Shown piece after piece: positions 56,403 to 64,000 of a DNA stretch of 64,000 nucleotides; the stretch's first letter is position 1; every line of letters starts with the position of its first letter. The notes beneath the pieces are model-generated. The model was given only the letters and a program-made list of their open reading frames with translations. It ran no database searches and had not been told where the DNA came from. Source of the DNA: Acidovorax sp. NO-1 (lineage in GTDB: Bacteria; Pseudomonadota; Gammaproteobacteria; Burkholderiales; Burkholderiaceae_C); NCBI RefSeq assembly GCF_000238595.1, contig NZ_AGTS01000072.1:1-64000 (forward strand). Reading direction: 5' to 3'. The translations under genes were made by a program, and so were the position numbers.

Positions 56403-57392
56403 ATGCTGCTCCTGGTCACACGGTGGGTGCGCCCGGCCGCCATGGCGCTGGCGCTGTGCTGCGGCCTGGCCACCGCGCAGGATCTGCGCGACCCGCCCGA
56501 CCAGACCTTTACCGTCTGGCCCAACATCCCGGTGGTGCGCGCGTCGGACCTGGGCGACTATGGCCAGGACCGCAAAATCTTTGCCGACCTGCACACTGCC
56601 AAGGCCGACCCGGCCAAGACACTGGAAGCGCTGCAGGCGGTGGACCAGCTGCAGGCACACCACGAGCGCATGGCGCTGGCCCAGCTGGGCCGCACGGTCA
56701 ATACGCAGTTCATTGGCGAGGTGGACAAGCAAAGCCGCCGCATCAATGGCGCGCGGCCCCGGTTGCGCTTCGAGTTCTCGGGCATCTCGCCCGATGAGCT
56801 GCAGCGTGCCGCCGCGCTGGATGCTGCGGCCCGGCAGGCGCTGCAGGACAAGGCGCGCAACGTGGCACTGGCCGCCTACATCAGCTACACGCGCCTGCAG
56901 GAGACGCTGGTGCAGGCCACCGTCACGCTGGTGCGGCTGGGCACCGGCGCATCGCAGAGCTTCACAGTCACCGCCCCGGTGCAGGAGCTGGGCGAAGCGC
57001 TGGCGCGCGCCGTGGTGGACTACTTCAGCGGCACGCGCTTTTCCGCCCACCAGAACCCTTTGGGCGCTGCACAGTGGCTGCTGTCTGCGCCGGGGCATGC
57101 AGACCAGCTGGTATCGCGCGACATGGCGCAGCGCTATTGCCAGTCGCAGCAGGCGGCACTGCCCACCGTCGACGAAATGGAAGCCGCCGAGGCCGCGGGC
57201 TTCTACGGCGGCGGCGTGACCCTGCGGCCCCACACCCCCTACCACGTGCAGACCGGCCTGTACGACCCCGCTGACGATGCCGGCAAAGTGCGCCCCAACT
57301 ACATCGCCAGCGTGCGCAACGGGTACTACTACTGCATCCGCAACCCGCTTCCAGCTGCCCAGGCGCAACGCCCGAGGAATCAAAAAAGATAG
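56403..57392 (+). CDS. Secreted protein of unknown function between flgH and flgI
   Basis: I do not recognise this 329-aa protein. A signal peptide (about 1-25, cleavage near ATAQD) implies a periplasmic or surface location. A helical region (about 50-210) follows. The C-terminal segment has AQRYCQSQQAALPTVDEMEAA and later NYIASVRNGYYYCIRNP. The mature protein has only two cysteines that I see, Cys246 and Cys311. The pattern (YC...ALPT.DE...VRNG.YYCIR) recalls the C-type-lectin-like fold of formylglycine-type and DUF1566 domains; this is inference. It begins directly after the flgH stop and so shares its transcript. Its last codons and stop fall in a dispersed repeat. Confidence 0.72.
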   Translation: MLLLVTRWVRPAAMALALCCGLATAQDLRDPPDQTFTVWPNIPVVRASDLGDYGQDRKIFADLHTAKADPAKTLEALQAVDQLQAHHERMALAQLGRTVNTQFIGEVDKQSRRINGARPRLRFEFSGISPDELQRAAALDAAARQALQDKARNVALAAYISYTRLQETLVQATVTLVRLGTGASQSFTVTAPVQELGEALARAVVDYFSGTRFSAHQNPLGAAQWLLSAPGHADQLVSRDMAQRYCQSQQAALPTVDEMEAAEAAGFYGGGVTLRPHTPYHVQTGLYDPADDAGKVRPNYIASVRNGYYYCIRNPLPAAQAQRPRNQKR

Positions 57393-57435
57393 CTGCCCGC
57401 GCTTGATGGATAAGCGCCAGAGGCCAATTTGGCTT
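57381..57435 (+). repeat. Dispersed hairpin repeat, copy C
   Basis: GATAGCTGCCCGCGCTT, a 7-nt loop and AAGCGCCAGAGGCC match copies A and B. It overlaps the last four codons and the stop of the preceding gene. Confidence 0.75.
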
Positions 57436-57525
57436 GAAACCAAGCCCACTTTGTGACCCCAACAAGCGCCGGAAGCCGCCTCTTTTCACGCTTTAGCTGG
57501 CGGCACAGGTCTCCACAATGGAGCC

Positions 57526-58665
57526 ATGAACTTCCTGCCTTTGTCCCGCCGCATTGCCTACCTGGCCGCACTCGCAATGCTGACCCTGGCCCTGCCCGCG
57601 CAGGCGCTGCGCATCAAGGAAGTCGCCGCCGTGCAAGGGGTGCGCAACAACCAGTTGTCGGGCTACGGACTGGTGGTCGGCCTGGACGGCACGGGCGACA
57701 AATCGGGCATGCCCATCACCGGGCAGGCCATGCAGAACTACCTGCAGCAGATGGGCATCAGCCTGCCGCCGGGCTCGGCGGCCCTCAAGCTCGACAACGT
57801 GGCCACCGTGGTGGTCACGGCCCAGCTGCCGCCGTTTGCGCAGCCCGGCCAGATGATCGACGTGACCGTGTCCTCCATCGGTTCGGCCAAGTCCATCAAG
57901 GGCGGCACGCTGATTGCCACGCCACTGCGTGGCGCTGACGGCGAGATCTATGCCATTGCCCAGGGCAACCTGGTGGTGGCGGGCGCGGGTGCAACGGGTG
58001 GCCGCGCCAACACGGCGGGCGACCGCAGCAGCGTGCAGGTCAACCACCTCAGCGCCGGCCGCATCCCTGACGGCGCGCTGGTGGAGCGCTCGGTGCCCAC
58101 GCCGCTGCACGAAGGCGACACCATCACGCTGGGGCTTAACGCCTCGGACTTCCAGACGGCACGCACCGTGGCGCAGGCCATCAACGCACGGCGGGGCCCG
58201 GGCACGGCCGAAGCGCTGGACGCACGCACCGTGCGCGTGCAGGCGCCGCCCGATGCGCATGCCCGCGTGAACTTCATTGCCGAGCTGGAAGAGCTGCCGC
58301 TGCCCGAAACACCCCGCGCGGCCAAGGTGGTCATCAACGCGCGCACGGGCTCCATCGTTCTGAACCAGGCCGTGACACTGGGCCCCTGTGCCATCGCCCA
58401 CGGCAACCTGTCGGTCATCATCGACGAGACCCCGGTCATCAGCCAGCCCAACCCGCTGTCGCGCGGCCAGACCGTCTCGGCCGTCAAGAGCGACATCGCC
58501 ATCCAGTACGACGGCGGCAAGGTGGTCAACATGCCCGCATCGCCCCTGCTGAGTGACGTGGTGCGCGCCCTGAACAGCCTGGGCGTCACCCCCCAGGACC
58601 TGCTGGCCATCCTGCAGGCCATCAAGGCCGCAGGCGCCCTGAACGCCGAGCTGGAAGTGATCTGA
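57526..58665 (+). CDS. flgI: FlgI, P-ring protein
   Basis: Periplasmic ring protein of 379 aa. A signal peptide ends in LPAQA. Conserved stretches include RIKEVAAVQGVRNNQLSGYG, GLVVGLDGTGDKSG and the C-terminal VTPQDLLAILQAIKAAGALN. Confidence 0.97.
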   Translation: MNFLPLSRRIAYLAALAMLTLALPAQALRIKEVAAVQGVRNNQLSGYGLVVGLDGTGDKSGMPITGQAMQNYLQQMGISLPPGSAALKLDNVATVVVTAQLPPFAQPGQMIDVTVSSIGSAKSIKGGTLIATPLRGADGEIYAIAQGNLVVAGAGATGGRANTAGDRSSVQVNHLSAGRIPDGALVERSVPTPLHEGDTITLGLNASDFQTARTVAQAINARRGPGTAEALDARTVRVQAPPDAHARVNFIAELEELPLPETPRAAKVVINARTGSIVLNQAVTLGPCAIAHGNLSVIIDETPVISQPNPLSRGQTVSAVKSDIAIQYDGGKVVNMPASPLLSDVVRALNSLGVTPQDLLAILQAIKAAGALNAELEVI

Positions 58666-58681
58666 CCCCGGAGGAGCAACC

Positions 58682-59602
58682 ATGGCCCTCACTTTGCCTT
58701 CATCCAGCACGACCAGCAGCACAACGAATGCGCTGGCGGTGGACATCCGCTCGCTCAACGCACTCAAGTTCGACGCGGGCGCGGCCAACAGCGCGCAGGC
58801 CACGCGCGAGGTGGCCAAGCAGTTCGAGTCGCTGTTCATGCGCGAGCTGATCAAGAGCATGCGCGACGCCACGATGAAATCGGGCCTCATGGAGGGCGAG
58901 CAGGCCAACCTCGGCCAGGACATGCTCGACCAGCAGCTGTCGATCAGCATGTCGGGCATGCAGGGCGGGCTGTCGGAGGCGATTGCACGCCAGCTCTCGC
59001 GCCAGATGGGCGGTGCCGACGCCAACTTCTCGGTGCCCTCCACGCTCAGCCTGCCGCAGGCGCAGTCCCGTGCAACATTGCCCTCCACATCGATGCCTGC
59101 CGAAGCCACGACCCAGGTCCCCAGGGGCCGCGATGGCTTTGTGCAGCACCTGAGCGGCACGGCCGAACGCGTGGCGCAGGAAAGCGGCATTCCCGCAAGC
59201 TTCATGCTGGGCCAGGCCGGGCACGAAACCGGCTGGGGCAAGAGCGAGATCCGCCACAAGGACGGCTCCAATTCGTTCAACCTGTTCGGCATCAAGGCCA
59301 CCAAGGCCTGGACGGGCAAGGTGGCCGAGATCACCACCACCGAATACATCAACGGCAAGGCCCAGAAGGTGACAGCCAAGTTCCGCGCCTACGACTCGTA
59401 CGAGGATTCTTTCCGCGACTACGCCCGCCTGATCAAGGAAAGCCCGCGCTACGAGAAGGCCGAGTCTGTGGCCAAGTCTGGCTCGGCCATGGCCTATGCC
59501 TCGGCGTTGCAAAAGGCGGGTTACGCCACCGACCCCGAATACGCCAGAAAGCTAAGTGGCGCGATCAACAGCGTGCTGCGCGCGCAGCGGGCGCAGGCTT
59601 GA
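58682..59602 (+). CDS. flgJ: FlgJ, rod-cap with muramidase domain
   Basis: Bifunctional 306-aa protein that opens peptidoglycan for the rod. The N-terminal rod-binding part has ATREVAKQFESLFMRELIKS and MLDQQLSISMSGMQGGL. The C-terminal glucosaminidase domain (about 145-300) has SFMLGQAGHETGWGKSEIR with the catalytic Glu, and NLFGIKATKAWTG. The single-chain fusion is typical of gamma- and betaproteobacteria. Confidence 0.97.
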   Translation: MALTLPSSSTTSSTTNALAVDIRSLNALKFDAGAANSAQATREVAKQFESLFMRELIKSMRDATMKSGLMEGEQANLGQDMLDQQLSISMSGMQGGLSEAIARQLSRQMGGADANFSVPSTLSLPQAQSRATLPSTSMPAEATTQVPRGRDGFVQHLSGTAERVAQESGIPASFMLGQAGHETGWGKSEIRHKDGSNSFNLFGIKATKAWTGKVAEITTTEYINGKAQKVTAKFRAYDSYEDSFRDYARLIKESPRYEKAESVAKSGSAMAYASALQKAGYATDPEYARKLSGAINSVLRAQRAQA

Positions 59603-59607
59603 CCATG

Positions 59608-59721
59608 CAAACACCCCCTGAGTCGCTTCGCGCCTTCTCCCTCTCTCGCTTCGCGGGAGGGGGACGCCCCCAGCGCGGCGGGGCGGCCCTTGCGCGGGGG
59701 CACTGGCTAGGGCCGCGCCAG
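59608..59721 (+). repeat. Second dispersed repeat family, copy 2
   Basis: Non-coding GC-rich repeat between flgJ and flgK with 27 bases (59671-59697) identical to copy 1 after flgE and similar flanks. It contains the palindromic arms CCCTCTCTCGC / GCGGGAGGGGG. Confidence 0.7.
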
Positions 59722-59777
59722 TCTCACGCGCTGCGGGTGCAGGCAGCGCTGGGGATCACTGAAATGCGAGGTGAGTC

Positions 59778-61796
59778 ATGAGCCTGCTTAACGTGGGCGC
59801 CCGCGCCCTGCTGGCCAACCAGGTGGCCCTGCAGACCGCCGGCCACAACATCGCCAATGTCAGCACCGCAGGCTACTCGCGCCAGACCGTGGTGCTGCAG
59901 ACTGTGCAAGGCCAGTTCACCGGCGGTGGCTACATCGGCAAGGGCGTGGACGTGCAGACCATCTTGCGCAACCACAGCGAGCTGCTCACGCGGCAGGCGA
60001 CGGCGGCGTCCTCGGTGGACGCGGGCGACACCGTGCGCATGGCCCGCTTGCGCCAGCTGCAGGAAGTCTTTAGCGGTGGCCCGAGCGGCATCGGCGCGTC
60101 CATCAACGACATGATGAATGCCCTGTCGGATGTGGTGAGCTCGCCCACGGACCTCACGGCCCGCAGCGTGGCCCTGACGCGCATGGACGAAACCGCCGCG
60201 CGCATGCGCGATGCCTCGCAACGGCTCGACGAGATCGGCTACACCGTGGCCGAGCAGCTCAAGGGCAGCATGATCGCGGTCAACAGCCTGGCCAAGAGCA
60301 TTGCCGCCGTGAACGAGCAGATTGCCCGGGCCAAAGGCAACGGCCAGCCCGCCAATGACCTGCTGGACCAGCGCGACCAGCTGATCCGCGACCTGAACCA
60401 GCACATCCAGACAGCACAGGTGGCTGCCGATGACGGCTCGGTCAGCGTTTTTGTGGCTGGCAGCCAGCCCCTGGTGCTGGGCAACAAGGCTGCCCTGCTG
60501 TCGATCGAGGACCCCGCGGATTTTGGCGCGGGCAGCGGCAAGAAGGTGCTCACCTTCCAGCAACCCGGCTCGGCCACCAAGGTGGAGCTGAACGAAAGCA
60601 TGCTGGGCGGCGGCCAGGTGGCGGGCCTGCTGCGCTTTCAGAACAACGATCTGGCCGAAGGGCGCAATCTGCTCGGGCGCATGGCCATCGCCATCAGCGA
60701 GTCGATGAACACGCAGAACCGGCTGGGGCTGACGCTGGACGGCACCCCCGGTGAAAACCTGTTTGCCCCCATCAGCCTGGGCAATGCCGTCACCGGCAGC
60801 GCCAACACATCGGGTGCCACGATGGGGCTGCAGGTGGCCGACCCCACCAGGCTGCAGGCGTCCAGCTTCGAGATCGCCTTCACAGGCGCGGCCGCCGGGT
60901 CGGTGACACGCCACTCGGACAACAAGGTGTTCGTTTTCGCCAACCTGGGCGAACTATCGACCATCATGGGCAACAACGGCCTGGCCCTTAATGACGGCGG
61001 TGCGCCGCCCGGCGCGTTTGCGGGCGCGGCAGCTGGCGACAGGTTTCTGGCGAACCCGATGGTGGGCGCGGCGGCACTGCTGCAATCCCTGCAGTATTCT
61101 CCCGCCGACCTGGCTGCGGCAAACCCCATCAACGCGGCCATGGGCCCCAACAACACCGGCACACTGCAATTGGCCGGCCTCAAAGCCACAGGGTTGCCCA
61201 ACCCGCCAGGGCTGGTGCTCCCACCCAATGCCAACCCCACGGCCGTACCTCCCATCGCAGGCGGCATCCAGCTGCAGTTCAACGCGGGCACGCCTTCCAC
61301 CTTCGACGTGCTGGACCGCGGCACCAACCCGCCCACCGTGGTGGCTGCAGCGCAGCCCTTCATCTCCGGCCAGCCGATCAATTTCAATGGTTGGCAGATG
61401 ACGATCAGCGGCACTCCCAAGCCAGGCGACACTGTCACCGTGGGGAACGCACTCGATCCGCAATATGGTGACTGGTACAAGCGCGACGCGGGCAACGCCC
61501 GCAGCCTGATGGACCTGCGTGACGTACCCATGTTCGACGGCGCAACCCTGTCCGACGGGTTTGCCAGCGCCATGGCGCAGGTCGGCACACGCACGCAGAG
61601 CGCGCAGTACGCGGCGGAGCTCTCGTCCGCCATTGCCGCCAATCTGGAGCGCGACCGCACGGCCGTCTCGGGCGTCAACCTCGATGAGGAAGCTGCCCGC
61701 CTGATCCAGTTCCAGCAGGCCTACCAGGCATCTGCCAAGATGCTGCAGATTGCGCAGAACATTTTCGACACCCTGATCCAGGGTCTGGGCCGCTGA
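59778..61796 (+). CDS. flgK: FlgK, first hook-filament junction protein
   Basis: 672-aa junction protein (HAP1). It has the N-terminal LLNVGARALLANQVALQTAG with NVSTAGYSRQTVVLQT, and the C-terminal GVNLDEEAARLIQFQQAYQA. The large Gly/Pro/Asn-rich middle accounts for its length. Confidence 0.96.
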   Translation: MSLLNVGARALLANQVALQTAGHNIANVSTAGYSRQTVVLQTVQGQFTGGGYIGKGVDVQTILRNHSELLTRQATAASSVDAGDTVRMARLRQLQEVFSGGPSGIGASINDMMNALSDVVSSPTDLTARSVALTRMDETAARMRDASQRLDEIGYTVAEQLKGSMIAVNSLAKSIAAVNEQIARAKGNGQPANDLLDQRDQLIRDLNQHIQTAQVAADDGSVSVFVAGSQPLVLGNKAALLSIEDPADFGAGSGKKVLTFQQPGSATKVELNESMLGGGQVAGLLRFQNNDLAEGRNLLGRMAIAISESMNTQNRLGLTLDGTPGENLFAPISLGNAVTGSANTSGATMGLQVADPTRLQASSFEIAFTGAAAGSVTRHSDNKVFVFANLGELSTIMGNNGLALNDGGAPPGAFAGAAAGDRFLANPMVGAAALLQSLQYSPADLAAANPINAAMGPNNTGTLQLAGLKATGLPNPPGLVLPPNANPTAVPPIAGGIQLQFNAGTPSTFDVLDRGTNPPTVVAAAQPFISGQPINFNGWQMTISGTPKPGDTVTVGNALDPQYGDWYKRDAGNARSLMDLRDVPMFDGATLSDGFASAMAQVGTRTQSAQYAAELSSAIAANLERDRTAVSGVNLDEEAARLIQFQQAYQASAKMLQIAQNIFDTLIQGLGR

Positions 61797-61816
61797 CGGC
61801 CTGAACGGAGTCCTCC

Positions 61817-63070
61817 ATGAGCAACTCTCTCTACCGGGTGAGCACCGCCAACCAGTACGACACGGCACTGCGCAACATCGGCCAGCGGCACACCTCGCTG
61901 TCGAACCTGCAGGAAAACCTGACCTCCGGAAAACGGGTGGTGCGACCCAGCGACGATCCGGTGTCGGCTGCGCAGGCAGAGCGGGCCATCAACCGCCTGG
62001 CGCGCATCCAGACCGAGCAGCGCGCACTGGAAACCCAGCGCAACGCCATTGCCCAGGCCGAGTCTGCGCTGGGTGATGCGATCGGGCTGATGCAGAACTT
62101 CCGGGAGCTGACGGTGAGTGCCGGCAGTGCCACCCTGACGCCCAATGACCGGGTCACCATCGCCAACCAGCTGCAGGGGCTGCGCGAGCAGATGGTTGAA
62201 GTGGCCAACCGCAAGGACACCAACGGGGTCCCACTGCTGGGCGCGCTGGGCAGCGCCCTGGCACCTTTCCTGGGCCCGCTGACCACCACGCCAGACTACA
62301 GCTTCGCCGGCCTGCCGGGGCAAACCTCCAGCACCGGGGTGACCATCCCGGGCATGCTGGACGGAGACTCTGCCTTCATGTTCAACCCGCAGCGCGACGG
62401 CGTTTACAACGCGGCGGTGAGCGCCATCCCGAACACCCGGCAGCTCACGACGTCCGCCGTCACCCCGGTGGACAAGTCACTGGTCACGGGCGACAACTAC
62501 ACCATCGCCTTCAGCGCCGTGGGCCCGGGTGCGACGCCGGGCACCAGCACCGCGACCTACACCCTTACCAACACAACCACCGGTGCTATATCTGCACCCG
62601 TGACTGTGCCCGACTACCCCTCGGACAAGCCGTTGACCATCGCCATGACCGACATTCCGGGGCTGAGCTTCACCATCACCGGCAACCCGGCCAACGGCGA
62701 CACCATCACGCTGCAGCCGAGCCCCAGCATATTCAGCACGCTGGACAGCGCCATCCGCGACATCCGCGACGCGCCCAACAGCAATGCGGCCATCCAGGCA
62801 GTGGGGCAGGCCCTGGCCAACATGGACATCGGGCTGGAACGCCTGCACAACATGCGCGGTTACGCGGGCGAGTTGCTCAACCGCGCAGACCGCATCACGG
62901 GCGACCAGGAAAAGCGCTCCGTACAGCTGGAAGGCGACCGCTCGCGGGCCGAAGATCTCGATATGATCAAGGGCATTTCGGACTTCCAGAACCAGCAGGT
63001 AGGCTACGAGGCTGCGCTCAAGTCTTACGCGCAGGTTCAGAGACTCTCGCTGTTCAACTACATCGGTTAA
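61817..63070 (+). CDS. flgL: FlgL, second hook-filament junction protein
   Basis: 417-aa junction protein (HAP3) related to flagellin. The N-terminal region has YRVSTANQYDTALRNIGQRH and ENLTSGKRVVRPSDDPVSAA. The C-terminal part has GDRSRAEDLDMIKGISDFQN and ends SLFNYIG. Longer than enteric FlgL because of an inserted central domain. Confidence 0.95.
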   Translation: MSNSLYRVSTANQYDTALRNIGQRHTSLSNLQENLTSGKRVVRPSDDPVSAAQAERAINRLARIQTEQRALETQRNAIAQAESALGDAIGLMQNFRELTVSAGSATLTPNDRVTIANQLQGLREQMVEVANRKDTNGVPLLGALGSALAPFLGPLTTTPDYSFAGLPGQTSSTGVTIPGMLDGDSAFMFNPQRDGVYNAAVSAIPNTRQLTTSAVTPVDKSLVTGDNYTIAFSAVGPGATPGTSTATYTLTNTTTGAISAPVTVPDYPSDKPLTIAMTDIPGLSFTITGNPANGDTITLQPSPSIFSTLDSAIRDIRDAPNSNAAIQAVGQALANMDIGLERLHNMRGYAGELLNRADRITGDQEKRSVQLEGDRSRAEDLDMIKGISDFQNQQVGYEAALKSYAQVQRLSLFNYIG

Positions 63071-63134
63071 TGCCCGTTTGCGGGGGTGCAGGAGGCACTC
63101 CGTGACCAGGGCCCATTACATTGCCTGAGAGCAC

Positions 63135-64000
63135 ATGGCCCAATCCGTTCTTGGCAGCCTCATCCTGGGCTACCGCCCTTTGTGGAACCGCACCCGCAAG
63201 CTGGCGGGCATCCAGCTTTACGCGCACAACGAAGCATCGGTTGCGGTGGATGCAGCGCATCTGCTGCGCACCCTGCAGGAGCTGTGGACCGCCAGCTCGC
63301 CGCCGCTGCTCATATCGGCCCAGACACGCCAGCTGCTGTGCGACCTGCTGGAGCATGCGCCGCGCGGTGCGCCGTGGATCGAGGTGCGCGGAGACTGGCT
63401 GTCCGATTCCGCGATCTACGCACGGGTGCGGGCGGCGCACCAGCGGGGGCTCAAGCTGGTGTGGCGCGGTGGCGCCCACCAGTTGCCCGAAGCCGATGTG
63501 GCGCGCTGTTTTGACAACAGCCTGCTCACCCTGCGCCCCGAAGATGCCGCAGCCGCGCTGCAGGCCGCCCCCCCTGCCCGCCCGGGCGCAACGCCGCAAG
63601 CGCCGCGCGCCGCAAGCCCGGTGCTGGCGGGACAGATGTACGAGGGCGTGGCAAGCCGGGCGCTGATGGAGCTGTGCCTGGACCACAGCAACGCGCTGGC
63701 CCTGGCGGGCTGGCCATCGGAAGACGTGCTGTACGGCCTGCGCCACCATCCCCAGCAACCTTCGCACGCGGTGATCTTCAAGCTGATGAAGGCGATTGAC
63801 GCCGAGCAATCGCTGGAAACGTTTGAAGACATCATGGGCGAAGACCCGCTGCTGGCGTACCGCTTCATGGTCTACACCAACTCGGCGGCCCTGGGCCTGC
63901 GCACCGGCATCGACTCGCTGCGGCGCGGGCTGGTGATGATGGGGTACAGCTCCATCAAGCGCTGGCTGTCCGACCAGCTGCCCCATGCCAGCACCGACCC
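63135..64000 (+). CDS. HDOD-domain signalling protein, partial at the right edge
   Basis: Open to the end of the window; at least 288 codons. It starts at ATG 63135. The N-terminal part (VLGSLILGYRPLWNRTRKLA, then IQLYAHNEA) resembles the degenerate EAL-like region of YuxH/HDOD proteins but has no EAL motif. An Ala/Pro linker (about 135-155) leads into an HDOD domain (FKLMKAIDAEQSLETFEDIM, DPLLAYRFMVYTNSAALGL, GLVMMGYSSIKRWL). Such proteins often act in c-di-GMP-linked control of motility. A run of seven C's (63568-63574) is read correctly. Confidence 0.75.
   Translation, partial: MAQSVLGSLILGYRPLWNRTRKLAGIQLYAHNEASVAVDAAHLLRTLQELWTASSPPLLISAQTRQLLCDLLEHAPRGAPWIEVRGDWLSDSAIYARVRAAHQRGLKLVWRGGAHQLPEADVARCFDNSLLTLRPEDAAAALQAAPPARPGATPQAPRAASPVLAGQMYEGVASRALMELCLDHSNALALAGWPSEDVLYGLRHHPQQPSHAVIFKLMKAIDAEQSLETFEDIMGEDPLLAYRFMVYTNSAALGLRTGIDSLRRGLVMMGYSSIKRWLSDQLPHASTD

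Noticed and set aside
55608..57449. 613-residue open frame on the minus strand
   Set aside because: Antisense to flgH and the secreted-protein gene; rich in Ala, Gly, Arg and His without any domain.
57493..59379. 628-residue open frame on the minus strand
   Set aside because: Antisense to flgI and flgJ, both of which match known families from end to end.

Overview
This window is almost entirely a chemotaxis and flagellar gene region of a GC-rich Gram-negative bacterium. Gene order, protein sequences and dispersed intergenic repeats all point to a betaproteobacterium of the family Comamonadaceae, most like Acidovorax. That placement is inference from recognised sequence patterns; no database search was possible.

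Layout. (1) 246-2144: the ABC-F protein uup, convergent with the che operon. (2) 2228-8740, minus strand: an operon read from a small CheZ-like protein through a CheY-type regulator, cheA, cheW, cheR, cheD and cheB. (3) 8911-10649, plus strand: a soluble REC-histidine kinase and a NarL-type response regulator. (4) 10675-21760, minus strand: fliF-G-H-I-J-K then fliL-M-N-O-P-Q-R, with fliE divergent. (5) 22436-28166: fliT, fliS, fliD and two closely related flagellin genes placed head to head over a 322-bp promoter region. (6) 28264-39109: a glycan island next to flagellin, with a WbqC-family protein, three putative methyltransferases, an FAD oxidoreductase, a WecE-like sugar aminotransferase and a very large multidomain glycosyltransferase. 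(7) 39375-42288: motA, motB, cheY, cheZ. (8) 42524-49073: flhB, flhA, flhF, an flhG-like gene without a P-loop, and fliA. (9) 49300-50908, minus strand: flgA, flgM, flgN. (10) 51123-63070: flgB to flgL, with an unrecognised secreted-protein gene between flgH and flgI. (11) 63135 to the edge: the start of an HDOD-domain gene.

The genes encode a nearly complete flagellum: MS/C ring, export gate, rod, rings, hook, junctions, cap, two filament proteins, stator, sigma-28/anti-sigma pair and core chemotaxis signalling. flhDC and all receptor (MCP) genes are absent and must lie elsewhere.

The most striking observation is that three genes (fliK, flgM and the giant glycosyltransferase) are each broken by one missing base in a run of six G or C, and a seventh base restores each. 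This is either homopolymer sequencing error or a set of phase-variable tracts; sequence alone cannot decide. Second is a foldback element with 24-bp perfect terminal inverted repeats directly abutting the fliA start codon, with a possible outward promoter. Other leads are a shared GS(I/V)DLF C-terminal tail on two chemotaxis proteins, the undescribed protein between flgH and flgI, the P-loop-less FlhG-like protein, and a CxxC-x4-CxxC motif in the glycan-island oxidoreductase.
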